64,000 bases of DNA, taken from positions 1 through 64,000 of the forward strand of contig JAPYMA010003020.1 of NCBI GenBank assembly GCA_035041965.1, in the 5' to 3' direction. Numbering within the stretch: the stretch's first letter is position 1; each line of letters starts with the position of its first letter. A model generated the notes under the pieces. That model worked only from the letters and a program-made list of their open reading frames with translations, was not told the DNA's origin and made no database searches. Position numbers and translations under genes: made by a program. Shown here piece by piece: positions 1-13,166 of the stretch. The stretch is from Anisakis pegreffii. Taxonomy: Eukaryota; Nematoda; Chromadorea; Rhabditida; Anisakidae.

Positions 1-2810
1 ACGGGTTGGGAACACCCACGCGAACGAAATGTGCATTTTTAGGATGACCATTGGCTACACACAATCAATCACGTTCACATTAGTCCAACTGCTATCGAAT
101 CACACCACGAGGGAGAATGTCTACGAGTCACTTCTACAGCGACTCGGCTCTTCAGGATGAGCGGTCCAGGCGAACTTTCCAGACCTACTGCCACACCCAT
201 AAGACAGTTCATACCCTACGGTATTAAAACTCAAATTTTAACCTAACATGCCAGTGTACCCATTATCCACGCTTCATGCTTTCCCACCCACCACTTCTGA
301 ACAATTCTCGTATCACACTTGTGCCTTCAAAAAATGACACAGCTCGTAAACCTATCTCTCAGCCTGGAGGTCACCGAGGTTTCTGCAGTTCGCAACACAC
401 ACAGAAGTCTAATCTCCATTCCTGCTCTAAGCCTGAGTTCCACCCAAACTCAAAGGTGACCGAACTATAGTCACTCAAATTGTGTACGTTTGTTGAACCA
501 GTGTCAAAGGAAGAGTCCTTGTGAACTCAATCAAGCTTTACCTTTGCGGACGCTTACTAGTTAGCTTCATGATTCAGTAAGTGGCTATTCTTTGAATTAG
601 TAACCCTTAATTGAGTCATATTAATTTGGAACTAGTCATATCAACTGCATCAAACTATCAAACTAATATCTGCATCAAACTAATATCAGAATCTCTATCC
701 TATGCCATTCCAGCAGAAGCCTGAAACTAGTTGCTATGTGTACCTGCACTTAACATAACATAAGCTCAAGAAGTAGAGTCCAGCGTATGAGTGAAGAATA
801 CAGTCCACGATGGGTGAAATGGGGGAGGGGGCAAAGCAATTTAAAAAAATTAATTTCATTCTGATTGGGTGGGATGGGGTGCTTCACAGTTTCATCAAGT
901 CCAAGTCCCTACCTCTGGCTCAGGAGATAAGCGGGTAATGACGTGCCGCATCTCTCCCTCGCCCTACCCAAAGCATAATAAAAAAACAGCATATACATGC
1001 ATTCTCAAAAAATACAATTGTATCGCATCAATAATTAAAAAGATTAACATCAATGAACAATAATAATCATGACAATCACAACAATGATGAATGCATATAC
1101 CAACGAATCATCAATGCAAATGAATAAAAGCAAAGTTGTTTAATCAACGATATCCAACCATACCCCTTTTAAAGTGATTCATTTCATCCTAAGTCAGTGT
1201 TTTAAAATGAATTTTTAATATATGAAAACTAAAGTCTTTCGCCCTGAGGAGTGGTATGAAGTTTAGATTGCCCAAACGTACTCTTTAACTTTGAGTCTTT
1301 AACTTCAGTGGGTTCCCCTCTAGACATGTGAGTACATGACAATATGGCATGAAACAACAGCATAAAACCGTGGATATTAAATGTCATCACTGTAACGCGA
1401 TAACTGATCATAACACTAATAAAAGCATCAAATATCCCCTAAAAAATCCCCCACTTTATAATCGCCGCATATACATTATGATAGTTAACGAGTTATTATA
1501 AACCAAAGATACAGCAAAGCACAATAATACAATGGAACTTGTCATGTACTCATCTTATAACTGAATAAAACAAAAGTGACAAAATATTTATAAATTTAAA
1601 ACATCCACATCAATGCACATTAACAAATACCGATGAATTTACGAACAAAATAATAAATCGAAAAAGAAATAGGTAAAAAAGTGGTCACTGACCACGGCTC
1701 AATTTTATTTCATTTTCTCTAGGTTTGAATGAATAGAAATTAATATTGTAAAGCGTATTCACTCAACCACGAAATATTTATTGAGGCCCTAAAGTGAATG
1801 CAATCAAACTTGAACTGGCCTGGACGCTTCGATGCGCCATCCACTGTTTCGTTCCTAAGTTTTGGAGCGATTGAGCAATTTTGAAGTTCTAATGAGCAGC
1901 TGATGAACTGATAATTGATACATTGAAATCGCTCGGCCGTACCGTTGAACTGAGAACATTCATTGTACAATCGAACATCACGTAGACCATTGTTGTCGTC
2001 ATGCGTACCAAATATTACAAGCCCTCTCGCAGAGCGCCTTTTCCATTTCACCGAGCGGAATGAAAATCCTGAAAACCGCCAGTATATGAAAATGCATGAA
2101 CGAATGAAATGCGCAAATAAAAACAGCACTAAAGGAAAAATCAGAATTTGTAATAAACCGAAATTCTTTTTAGGAGTTATTGGCACTTGAGAAATAATTG
2201 TTCACCATTAATAAAGTCGTTGATCATTGAGAATAAGCAGAACCCAACGACGTGAACTGCACGGTTGAACGCGACGAACCTCGCACACAAATAACGTAAA
2301 CAAACTGATTCAACTACACACCGTGCAACGCATAAAACAGTATTGAAAATGGTATGAACGAATGTATCGAGAATATGATCAATTGAAACACAGAACAATG
2401 CGTGCAATTGATATTGATCAAAATCAATCAGAATGCACCAACACCCGTACATAACGATGAGAATTGCGTTTTGATCTGTCGTGACACATTGGTACGCAAT
2501 ACACAAAACTAACCCTATCCTCCAGCATAATGGTTGGATTCTCATGGTTTCAGAAAGACATGCACGTTTTTCGCTGATTTCCTAGTTCCCTGATAGACAG
2601 GTAACTTTGAATTTGAAGATTTGATTTAGTTTGAAGCATTGAAGCATCAAGCGTTTGATTTCAAGCAAGCATCAAGCATTCAAATCCTAGATTTCAAGCA
2701 ATAAGCTAGCCATATTGCAACGGTAACGGTAGAACGGTGTTCGCTTATCGGTCAGATTCAGTGGCGAAACGTTGAACATTTCCCATGGGGATCTTCAGCA
2801 TGTGTTTAAT
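1..2810. other. Left flank with no recognisable gene
   Basis: I see no known protein family on either strand. Two open frames on the minus strand, 1740-2186 (148 codons) and 2177-2545 (122 codons), touch each other and encode hydrophobic, cysteine-containing peptides. I recognise neither, and both are short enough to arise by chance. Positions 1-1700 look different from the rest of the window, with C-rich and G-rich strings near 780-960 and few nematode-style splice signals. The origin of that stretch is unknown. Confidence 0.4.
2606..2706. repeat. Degenerate short tandem repeat
   Basis: The words GAAGCAT, AAGCATCAAGC and GATTTCAAGCA recur with small spacing changes over about 100 bp. This looks like a decayed minisatellite. 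No gene overlaps it. Confidence 0.6.
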
Positions 2811-3530
2811 CGCCCATTAAGAGACTTTTCAAATCAATGATTCAATCCGTAATGAAAAAATCCATCATAGGTGTTGAACGATAGCAGAAGTTGTGTTTCT
2901 GTTATTCGCTTGAGGACATTTGCAATAATTCGATCTGTTTGGGGAAAGGAATAGATCAGTTTTTCGATGAGATGAATAGAACAACCAAATTTGCAGATGT
3001 TTCGACGAAGTGAATGGTCTGCAACTTGAGAACGTATTCAAAAGTTAATAAATAACTTGCATCTTGAAAATAAAACAGTTTTATTTTTACCTTGAATAAA
3101 ACTGAAGATTGGCTGATCAGAAAGAAGAACAGAAGATAAATCTGCTTTCTGATTTATCTGCTGTTTTACTTTCTATTCATTTACTGCATATAATTAGCAA
3201 CTTTTCAAAAGCCTTATAGAATACTCTCAAAATCGCTGATTAGTATCCCATTACGCTGAGAAACCTGATTCTGAGAGTAGGATGCAAGTTATTAACTTCT
3301 GAATACGTTCTCGAATTGCAGACTATTCACTTCGTCGAAACATCTGCCAATTTTATTGTTCTATTCATTTCATCGAAAAATTGATCTATTCCTTTCCCCC
3401 AACAGATCAAATTATTGCAAATGTCTTCAAACGAGTAACATAAACACAACTTCTGGTATCGTTCAACATGAATGATGGATTTTTTCATGACGGGATGAAT
3501 CACTGATTTGAAAGGTCTTCTTAATGAGCG
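2811..3530. mobile_element. Foldback / MITE-like element with ~250-bp inverted arms
   Basis: The left arm (2811-3063) is the reverse complement of the right arm (3281-3530) along almost its full length, with scattered substitutions and small indels. Shared words include GTTGAACGATA, AGAAGTTGTGTT, TTTGCAATAATT, GGGAAAGGAATAGATCA and GATGTTTCGACGAAGTGAAT. The spacer (3064-3280) is A+T-rich and non-coding. Outer ends read CGCCCATTAA on the left and TTAATGAGCG on the right. No transposase is present and I could not find a clear target-site duplication. It is probably a non-autonomous DNA transposon, though an inverted segmental duplication is possible. Confidence 0.85.
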
Positions 3531-3540
3531 CCAATCGATA

Positions 3541-5090
3541 TATTAGAACCTTTGGATTCACAAAATCATATATTTTGTTAAGCAATTTTGCTTTGTTGAG
3601 GATATCTAGTTATTTTATTAAAGCTATCTCAACTAGCGCTGAATTGTTTATTGTTGTGCATTTGCTCGCTGTAGATCAATAGGTGCAATGCAATAGCATA
3701 GAAATATAGGTTTGATACATTTAAGCCATTTGTCTTCTCAGGTTTGTCCGGAAACTTATTAATGTTCATACACTTTTCGATTGATCAGAATCTCCTATTT
3801 TTAAAAATGAAAAGCTTACTGAGAAATTCGCATTCTACGAGGAGATATAACAATTTTTTTGATGCTATACGGATTAGCACATTCAAGCCTACCGTACCCT
3901 CAGGTTTGACCAGTGACATATGAATTTCTTCACACCAATCGATCGATCAGAATCTCTGCATTCAGAAAAATATATATTTTGTAGGGCGATTATGCTTAGT
4001 TGAGAAGGTATAGCTATTTTATTGAGGCTATCTCAGCTAGTGCTGAGGTGCTCATTGAAATGCATTTGCTCACTGTAGATCAATAGATGCAATGCAATAC
4101 AATAGAAATATAGGTTTGATACATTCAAGCTTACCGTCTTCTCAAGTTTGTCCGGAAACATAATAATATTTATACATTTTTCGATTGATCAGAATCTCTT
4201 ATTTTTAAAAATGAAAAGCTTACTGAGAAATTCGCATTCTACGAGGAGATATAACAATTTTTGTGATGCTATACGGATTAGCACATTCAAGCCTACCGTA
4301 CCCTCAGGTTTGACCAGTGACATATGAATTTCTTCACACCAATCGATCGATCAGAATCTCTGCATTCAGAAAAATATATATTTTGTCGGGCGATTATGCT
4401 TAGTTGAGAAGGTATAGCTATTTTATTGAGGCTATCTCAGCTAGTGCTGAGGTGCTCATTGAAATGCATTTGCTCACTGTAGATCAATAGATGCAATGCA
4501 ATACAATAGAAATATAGGTTTGATACATTCAAGCTTACCGTCTTCTCAAGTTTGTCCGGAAACATAATAATATTTATACATTTCTCGATTGATCAGAATC
4601 TCTTATTTTTAAAAATGAAAAGCTTACTGAGAAATTCGCATTATACGAGGAGATATAACAATTTTTGTGATGCTATACGGATTAGCACATTCAAGCCTAC
4701 CGTACCCTCAGGTTTGACCAGTGACATATGAATTTCTTCACACCAATCGATCGATCAGAATCTCTGCATTCAGAGAAATAAAAATTTTGTCGAATAATTT
4801 TGCTTTGTTGAGGAGATCTAGCTATTTTATTAAGGCTATCTCTACTAGCGTAGTTACTTGAGGCGATAGAGTTACATCCTCAAAGTTGCATTTCTACCAC
4901 ATTGAAGCATACCGTATTCTCAGGTTTCCCGACTAACTCATGAATTTCTTCACGCTGTTCGATTCCTGAGAACCTCTATATATATTTTTTGTAATGCAAT
5001 TTTGCTCATTTTCTGAGGAATAGCTAAATTTTTGATGTTATCGCAGTTGTTTGGCATCGCTCATTTCAATGCGCTGTATCTGTATGGACC
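3541..5090 (+). repeat. Diverged left array of the ~405-bp satellite
   Basis: Landmarks such as AGCTTACTGAGAAATTCGCA recur at about 3812, 4217 and 4621, which gives a period of 404-405 bp. Copies contain the same two half-units as the array at 40.4-43.4 kb, with words like TTCACACCAATCGATCGA, TTGAGGAGAT and GATCAATAGATG. The copies differ from each other more than those in the right array, and the last part (about 4780-5090) is strongly decayed. The repeat runs in the same orientation as the right array. It does not code for protein. Confidence 0.93.
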
Positions 5091-6219
5091 CTTCATTAGG
5101 ATGGCAGCTTGAGGATCACATCTTCAACTAGTCGGTCTTCTCGGGGTTGCGTGCTCAAATCAATTGATGATATTCGATCGTTTGCTTGAAGGTGAGACCG
5201 AACGCGATGTGACGATGGAGGTAAGGAACAATATGAAATGCTTATAACAGTTTTATTTTGTGAGACTGATAGAATCTCACTGAATGTGGTCCACTTTGAA
5301 AGGAAAATCACAGAGGAAATTGATATTTTTATGTCGGTTTTGTTCGATGTGCTGTGTTACAGATTTTAATTAGACTGTGATAATGACAATGAACTGATAG
5401 GAAGAGGAATCTCTGCTTTGCTTATCTTGAAGAAGAAAAAAGAAGAAATATCACATAAACCCTTTTGAAACGATGGAAGGATCTGAGCAATGAAATACAT
5501 TCAAAAATATACCCTCTCGAAGGGGAGTACTGTAACAATAGTTATCTCAGTGTGGATCGGAGAGAAGAATGTGAGCCATTACGGATTTTAGACAGGCGAG
5601 CACCTTCAGCGATAGTCGATGACATCCAATACGTCCTGAGGTAATAGAAACGTGGAAAATATTTCGTGGGTGATCAACAGATTTTAATTTGATGCATAAT
5701 ATAGTGAACGTGTCATTTTCGTTTGACGGCTCTTTCTGCTGGCCTCTTCTCATAAGCGAATAACTCGATACATATACCAGTTATGACAAACAACAGTGCA
5801 TGTCGTCCTGGCCACTATCGATGATCTTTCCGTAAACGGTCTCTTCTACGCACTTCACAAAGGCTGAACATCTTTCCAGTTTTCTATAGGCGCTAAAAAG
5901 GGGTAAATTATATTGTGTGGTGATGATAGGAAACCGGATGAAGGCTCACAAATCGAATCATTCAATTGCCTGTTCAGCAATTGACCAAAAAAAGTGATTC
6001 TGTGAAGTGTCGCTTAAAGGAAGCAATCATCCAATTGAGTGAGACCTCATTTATTGAATATTTGTTCGAAGAAAAATCCTGTAGTGTCATGCTGAAGTAC
6101 AATGATGCAACAACAGTATTGCAGAAACTCAATTCAGTGATGGTACTACTGTACTCTAACAATATTTTGCATGTTAACTCAATGTACAACTATCGGAAAC
6201 ATTAATTCTGAAGCAATAG
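5091..6219. other. Non-coding interval
   Basis: No gene family is recognisable. Open frames here are short, overlap each other on both strands and lack coherent splice partners. Confidence 0.5.
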
Positions 6220-6263
6220 TCAGTGTACAAATATTGTACAAATGTACAACATTTGTACACTGA
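6220..6263. repeat. Short perfect inverted repeat (hairpin)
   Basis: TCAGTGTACAAAT (6220-6232) is matched by its exact reverse complement ATTTGTACACTGA (6251-6263) across an 18-base loop. The loop repeats the word TGTACAA. The stem could be the joined ends of a tiny transposon relic or a cruciform. No gene overlaps it. Confidence 0.8.
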
Positions 6264-6264
6264 A

Positions 6265-6600
6265 ATGCCGAAAACGAGTCCCTGGCTTCACATGACTACA
6301 TTTTGAACTGATCATGTTCTCAATGTTGTACGGTAGCATGGTCATTTCTTCAGATCATTGGATTGCACAGATTCTCTAGTTTCAGAAAAGCAGATATGTT
6401 GTCGGGTGATTTTGCATACATTCAAAGAAATTACTGATTTTCTGCAGGCATCTCAATTGCTCGGCGTCGCTCATCTCTGTTGATCAACATGCACATTACT
6501 GTAGCAGTATTAAGGTCAACATCTTCAAATTAACGTTGTCGTCAGGTTTGTAAAGGAAAAATATGGTCCATTCACATCATTAAATTTCCCAGATTCTTTA
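6265..6600 (+). repeat. Degenerate satellite monomer
   Basis: This stretch aligns loosely with the satellite B half: TTTCTTCA, CAGATTCTCT, TTGTCGGGTGATTTTGC, ATCTCAATTGCTC and GTTGATCAACATGCA occur in the same order as in 3900-4090. It suggests that the left array once reached further right. Confidence 0.6.
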
Positions 6601-7107
6601 GTTTAAGCATTCTTTAGTTTTTTTTTAAGGTAACACGTCAGTTGTGTCCTTCATCACAACTTTTCAGCCGAAACGTGAATATTAGAAAATGTCGACGATT
6701 TCAACATGATCGTATAATGCTTTATAGCAATAAATTCAATTAACAATCTGAATATTTATCCAAGTTATATTCATACATACTCAAGCAAATAAGTATTTGC
6801 CGAATGTGCAGACTGCTAGCGTATTGTTGTGGCAGTTCTGTACACTGCGAATTATAACAGATCAATGATCACTACGGAAAAAGGATGAACGAGAGAGAGA
6901 TTTAGTGTATTGCAATAGCAATAGCGTAGCTCACTTTAGCACAATGAATCATAGACCATTCGTAAAACGTGCGATGGGATTTTCACTAGAAACAAAACAA
7001 GAGCTATTCTGAATTGACTAAACCTTTCGAAAGCTATTGATGTGTCGTTTTCAGGTTTCATTCTACGTTCAGTATACCAAAAAAAAAGTGAGCACACGTT
7101 TTCGAAC

Positions 7108-10105
7108 ATGGGCAATATCAATACAGTTGGTCCGAATGAAGCGCTTGTGATTTCAGGTAGAGCATATTCACGTGAATCTTCGTCGAATCCATATTCTCGA
7201 TGTTAAACTTACCAATTTCTTTGTGAAATTCTGCAATAGAGAACGTGGTTTCTGATTTGTGATGTTTGGTCTCTGAAGTGAATCTCACTTCTCATTAATT
7301 CGCGTTTGTTCAGGAGGATGTTGTGGAAGTATGTCAAAGAAGATGATAATTGGTGGTTGGGGTTGGTCATGGTGGTTCATCACGAACGTTCAACGTCTCT
7401 CACTCGAAGTGATGACACTGAATCCGAGGTCGGAGAATGTCGAAACCGCGCAAGGTGTTCCATTGACTGTAACGGGTGTAGCGCAAATCAAAGTTATTAC
7501 CGGTTCGTTGAAACTTGCAAATTGTAGTATTAGAACACGAATAGTAACGTTTCATTAATAAATAAATTCAACATATTCATAGCAAACTGATGAAAAGCAA
7601 ACTGGTGTGTGGTAATGAACTGTTGAATTCAATTAGGTGTCGGTGTTGTGAATATTTGAGTTGATAGGTAATGAATAATGATTTCTGCTTGCAGATAAAG
7701 GTCTCTTAGAGGCGGCATGTGAGCAGTTTTTGGGAAAATCCGTTGAGCATATTGCTGAAGTGATTCTGGCGACACTCGAGGGACATCTACGTGCTATTCT
7801 TGGTAAAATGTTCATCTTTATCTGTGTGTTGCGCATATAATTTGTGAAAATTCTGTCAACTTATTGAAAAGAAATTCTAATACTGCAGCGTATTAACTTC
7901 AAACAAACTGAAACAATTGCGAAGTTATGCACGATGGAATACTAGGAAATCAAAGGTTGAAAGAGAGATTTCAAGCAGTTGCGCATTCCTGTGAAATAGT
8001 TTGAACTGGTGGGATTTAAGGAACGATGACAGTGGAAGCGGTCTATCAGGATCGTGATCGTTTTGCACAACTGGTGCGTGACATTGCCGAGCCGGATTTG
8101 GGTCGTATGGGCATGGAAATTCTCTCGTTCACGATCAAGGATGTTGTCGATAGTGTGGAATACTTGGAATCACTTGGAAAAGCGCAAATTGCGGTGGTGA
8201 AAAAAGACGCCGAAGTAAGTTGTATGGCAGTCCTCGTTTCAGTGATTTTTGACGTTTCCCAAATTGATCATAATGAGAACAGTGGTAAAATAATGGCAGT
8301 GACCGTGAAAATAATGTCGGTAAACGTTATGTTTAGATTGGAGTGGCTGAAGCGAATCGTGATGCAGGTATAGTAGAAGCACAGTGTGAAAAAGAGGCAG
8401 CAGATACGAGATACAGTGTTGAGGCGAAGATTGCGGATGCGAAACGTGAACTAGACATGCAACAAGCTGAATTCGATGCCACCGTTGAATCAAAGGTAGG
8501 TCGAGATCGGAAAATTACGAAGTGGCGCCTTAGAAAGGGACTGTAAATCGTTGAAACAGAAGAGAGGAGGTTCAAATCATCAGCAACAATAGAGAAAACG
8601 GTTTGACAATGAGTCATCGCTTATAACAGATAAAAAAGATAAGAATGGAAAAGAAAAGGGTCAGTCTTTCTGAATGTTGATAATTGCAGAAAGCGGAGGC
8701 AGAGTTGGCGTACGCTGTGCAAAAAGCAAAATTGATGCAGTCGATAAGAGAGGAGGAAATAAAGATCGATATCATCGAACGACACAAAAATGTTATCATA
8801 ATTTCTTTGCTTTATCTTATCATTTAGTGATAACGTTTTATGATTTTTTATGCCTTTCGACAGCATAGCATCGATCCATTTTTGATGTTAAAAGCGCTAA
8901 CAGTTTGACTATGGAAAGGTTTGAACCGGTGAAATGAAACGATTTGAATTAGGCGATTAAATTTGATTAAATTATTCAAAAAGACGACAATGAAAATTTG
9001 AATCTTATGATTAAATGATTTGGAACGAAAACGGTTTGAAATTATTCTCGAACATTCAAGTTGTAAATTTTATATAAAAGGTAGGAAATGCTGAGTTTAT
9101 GCAATGTTAAGATGCATTGCAGATTACGTTAGAAGAGAAAGAAGTGGAACGTAAAGAAAAGGATTTGGTTGCTGAGGTGAAGTTACCGGCAGAAGCCGAA
9201 GGATATCGAGTGCAGACGATTGCCGAGGGAGAAAAGTTAGTCTTCGTGAATTTTATAATTTTTGAAGATCGCGAATACTATGATGAGTTTTTGTGGAACT
9301 GAAAATTATCAAAGAGTTGTTATCATAATTTATCATAATAGAGCTGAACGTTCAGCTGAATAGAATGAACCGATTACTAGCATTGAAATGATTTGATTGT
9401 AACTTTAGAACGCGAGTGGTCGAAGAAGCAGAGGCCAATGCAGAAGCAATGAAAAGAATTGGTGAAGCGCGCGCCTCGGTGATTGAACTTGTTGGCAAGG
9501 CCGAGGCAGAACGGATGCGTATCCGTGCAGATGCTTACAAAAATTTCGGATCTGCAGCAACCACGGCCCTTGTACTCGACAAAATACCTGAGGTCTGTCG
9601 TAATATTACTCATACTTTTGTATCTAGCTCATGGAAAGTATTCGAACTGGAATATTACTTTTTCGTTTATATCATTTGGAAAGAACAGCTGCGATGTGTG
9701 CTTTTTGCTGATAATTTCATTGAGAATTGAAAGATGGATAAGAAAGATATGGCGAAAATGAGCGTATTTCATTTGTTGGATGCAAATTGATCTGATTTTT
9801 ACTGTTTAATGTAACTCGTCGTACTTTCTTATACTGTATTGAATGTAAATTATCTAATGTGTATTTTTAAAATCTAAATGGCAATCACAACCGAATTTTA
9901 GATTGCCGAAAATATCACAAAACCGTTGACTCGTACTCGTGAGGTTATAATTATGAGTGGTAATGATGGTGCCACATCAACCATTTCAAGTCTGATGGCA
10001 AAATTACCGACAGCCGTTAAGAGCGTCTCAGGAATTGATATGACCAAAGTCATAAATTCCTTCGGTGGTGGTGGTGGCCCAAGCGCCAGCGCCCAGCATG
10101 TCTAG
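7108..10105 (+). CDS. flot-2: Flotillin-2 (reggie-1), complete, 9 exons
   Basis: Flotillins are membrane-scaffold proteins that mark lipid microdomains. Exons: 7108-7156, 7314-7502, 7695-7802, 8021-8214, 8337-8495, 8690-8791, 9123-9235, 9409-9592, 9902-10105. The lengths sum to 1302 nt in one frame, giving 433 aa against 428 in human FLOT2. The start is fixed by the conserved [18 protein letters not shown]-terminus, whose Gly-2 is the family's myristoylation site. The SPFH/PHB part covers residues 1 to about 190 ([52 protein letters not shown]). An alanine/glutamate-rich coiled coil follows, with [27 protein letters not shown] and GKAEAERM. Flotillin-2 fits better than flotillin-1 because of the MGN start and the GGW(A/G)W(A/S)WW motif. 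The C-terminus ends in a short glycine-rich tail. No operon partner is seen. Confidence 0.95.
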
Positions 10106-10191
10106 CCGAAATCATGTGAATTCAGCTGGAATGCGGATGAGCCAAACATGCCTAGCCGGAAGCATACGAAATCATCCGGAATCTAGACCTG
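10097..10191 (+). repeat. 50-bp tandem duplication spanning the flotillin stop codon
   Basis: Copy one (10097-10146) begins CATGTCTAGCCGAAA and includes the TAG stop at 10103-10105. Copy two (from 10147) begins CATGCCTAGCCGGAA and lies in the 3' UTR. Further shared words are GAAATCAT and GGAAT. The copies differ at several positions, so the duplication is not recent. Confidence 0.75.
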
Positions 10192-13166
10192 AATTAATAT
10201 GAAATGCAGTTATACTATCTCATAGATTGCTACTAGAAATCGTGTAGATTTGTCTCATAGATACCTACTAGTGATCGTTCATTTTTTGTTTCATTACTTC
10301 TGAACTCATCTCCTTCTTCTTATGCTCGAAACTTGTTTTGTTTCGATCTTCCATCAAAATTTCCAATTTCATTTGTATCAAGCAATATGCGTGAAAGTGT
10401 ACCTATTGTATGTGTTTACATACGTTGCTTATATAAGTATAATATATATTGTCTGAGAAATACTATGCTCATTTTAACGATGCGATGTGCAATATTTTAC
10501 TGTCTTTCAGAGAAATTACCAATCAATTCTCAGAAAGCGGTGGTTGAATGGAGTTTGACAATAGACTTGTTTATGATCCTAATAAGAAACGTAATTTGCA
10601 AAACCGATTTTAATTTGACATTTGGGAATGGAATGTTCTGATGATGTAAAATTAAGTGAATTGAGTGAGCAACAACATTCTGAACGCATTCATTTTGGTT
10701 GTCCCTCCGCCATTAGAGGTGCAAAAGGTTTTGCAAACGTTAACAGTATTCACACCATTCAGTCTTAAAAACGTCTAATGTTTTATGTTTACCGAGAGTT
10801 TGTAGGAAATTTTTTGATTTCTAGTTGAGTTGTTCATTTCGCGTCGTCATCATCATCCTCATTGATTTGTATTGTTGTGTTTGTAATTTTTTCGAACGCG
10901 ATATCCGAAGATACGAAGCGATTCAGAGCTTTATTTCGGGACGTTGTACATATGAGTGTTATGGAACATATTTAGCGCATTTGAATGTTTTTGGTTCTGC
11001 TTAAAGTGAATTACATAACGTGCATTTGAACTTTTCGATATTTTCAATTCAATTGAAGTTGTTCAGTTTATTTGTAATTTTATGTGATGTTTTGTTATGT
11101 GTGTGTGACACAATATTTATTGTTACCTGATATACGTTGTGGTTTTATGATGGATGTTTGAAGTGCGATTCGATACGAGAACGTGGACTGCTTGGTCCAA
11201 AGAGAACGCACTTCAATCCATTCAGTCAGTTTGTTCGAATTGTGACTTTGTTCGAATCTACTGCCATATTCCGCTGAATTTGTGACTTCCATACTGTCAT
11301 CGTTGCGTTATTCTGTCCGTCTGTTTCTTGTCAAATTTGCTCATTATTTGACTTGTCATTTTGTCACATTGTGGCAAAAATAATTTTTTGAATGCGGTCG
11401 ATTAAACTTGTTCACCACGGACGGATCTAACAGATTCTATTATATTCATTAGCCTCTTGTCGTGTTCATATTTGGGCATCTTCTATCCGTCCTTTTCTAA
11501 CGTTGATTCTGAGGACTGTGCGTGGTCTTTTTTTTGCCATATCAATTCATCTTTGAATTATGTAACTGACTCTAAAACATTCCTTGACATCTTAAGATAC
11601 GGATTGTAATTTCATCGATGCCAAATAGAGCACATACCTTCGAGGAAAGGTGCTGAAGTACTCACACTGTAATTATAATTGTTTCTTGAAATTAGTTTTG
11701 TTCGTTTCGTCTTATTCATTCATTTACTGTTGCATCATTGTATTTCTGGAGCATTTTGCCGATTAACTTTCTTTTTTGTTTTATTCGTTGTTATAATTTT
11801 GCAGGGAATATTTATAATGTTACAGTTTATGGCATTGAATATGCATTTTTTGGGATGTGAGAGGTTTTTAATATGTATGAAAATTTTCATCGTGATGTAA
11901 TTATCATGATAGTTATTGATATTATCGTTATTATCACTGTTTCACTATTGGAACTATTAATGTTATTGTCATTATTACTCGTTTGGTCAGCTGTTATGGA
12001 GTAGTTTAAAGCAGTATTATTAATGGCATTAATAATTCTATCGTGCGTGTTTTTTGCGTGAGGAATTCATTTTGTTAAGTTTATATAGCGTGATGTATGA
12101 CAGTATATACATTATTCTTGATGATGTACTAATATCTTTTATGTTCAACATTCATAATCTTATCTCAAAAAGTGATGCAATGTCTTTTTGTGTTACGAAT
12201 GGTTCCATCAAAGATATAATATCAAAGAATGATGTTCAGAAGTATCCTCAAATTTGCTATCTCTTCACTCTTTTAGCAATATTATTTATATCATGACCAT
12301 GTATTATTTATATCATTGTTGTTGATATTATTATTATTATTATTTTTATTATTATCATTATGATTGTTATTGTTAATCATATAATGACACGTATGAATTA
12401 TTTAATCAACACAGTATTTACATATGGCGGTAGGCATTTAATCACCCTGCAGTATTCATTTTATTAAGTACGACAGTACTAATGCTTTTTCGTAATGTAT
12501 TAACAATTCTCAAGTGCAGTCATTCATAATCCTGTCTTCAGAAATAAATTAAGTTCTCTCATCGTTACGAGTGTTTTTTACAAGTTCCATATCGATATGG
12601 TATGCTACCAAGAATTGGATTCAAATTTGTTACCTTCTTACTCTTCTAGCAATACTTATTTTATTGCATTGCTGTTATTGGAACGGAAAACGCTATATAT
12701 TTTCATAGACTTATTCGAGAGAAGTATTTGGGAAAAATAGTTTTTTCGGAACAATCAGATTGCTCCACGATGAACTACTGAGTTCAGAGACCATCTAAAA
12801 GAATAAAATAGTGGTGGATTGATTAGAGACGGTGATGGTTTTCCCAGATTAGATGACAAATGGAGATTCTGTTGGGAATTTGAAATGAGAACACTGAGAA
12901 TCGATGACTTGTAATTGGGCACTATAACTATCTCTCTAATTGTTTAATTAGGGAATGTTAAAGAACCAACGATGAATGGAGTTACTATCCATTAGGTGTT
13001 ATTGTAAGTTATTCTCAGAAGTTTCAGGCGATGCTAACTTAATTTCATAGTCTTAACACCGTTGAATTGCTGAATTAGAATAATTGTTTCAGTATTCTAT
13101 GAGTGGTAAGATCAATCGCTCAATCCCTGACTGATCGTAGAATACAATTGTGAAGAGTAAGCAAGC
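10192..13166. other. Intergenic interval between flotillin-2 and mrpl-30
   Basis: Nothing here looks coding. It should hold the flotillin 3' UTR and the mrpl-30 upstream region. Positions about 11880-12420 are low-complexity, with TTATTATTATT-like strings and scattered ATTATC/GTTATT words. Confidence 0.6.

Noticed and set aside
1740..2545. Two adjoining minus-strand frames as a membrane-protein gene
   Set aside because: No family match, no consistent splice join and hydrophobicity typical of T-rich random frames. Kept only as a remark in the left-flank entry.
11095..11292. tRNA-like GTTCGAAT words
   Set aside because: GTTCGAAT occurs here, but no matching A box or cloverleaf pairing was found around it.
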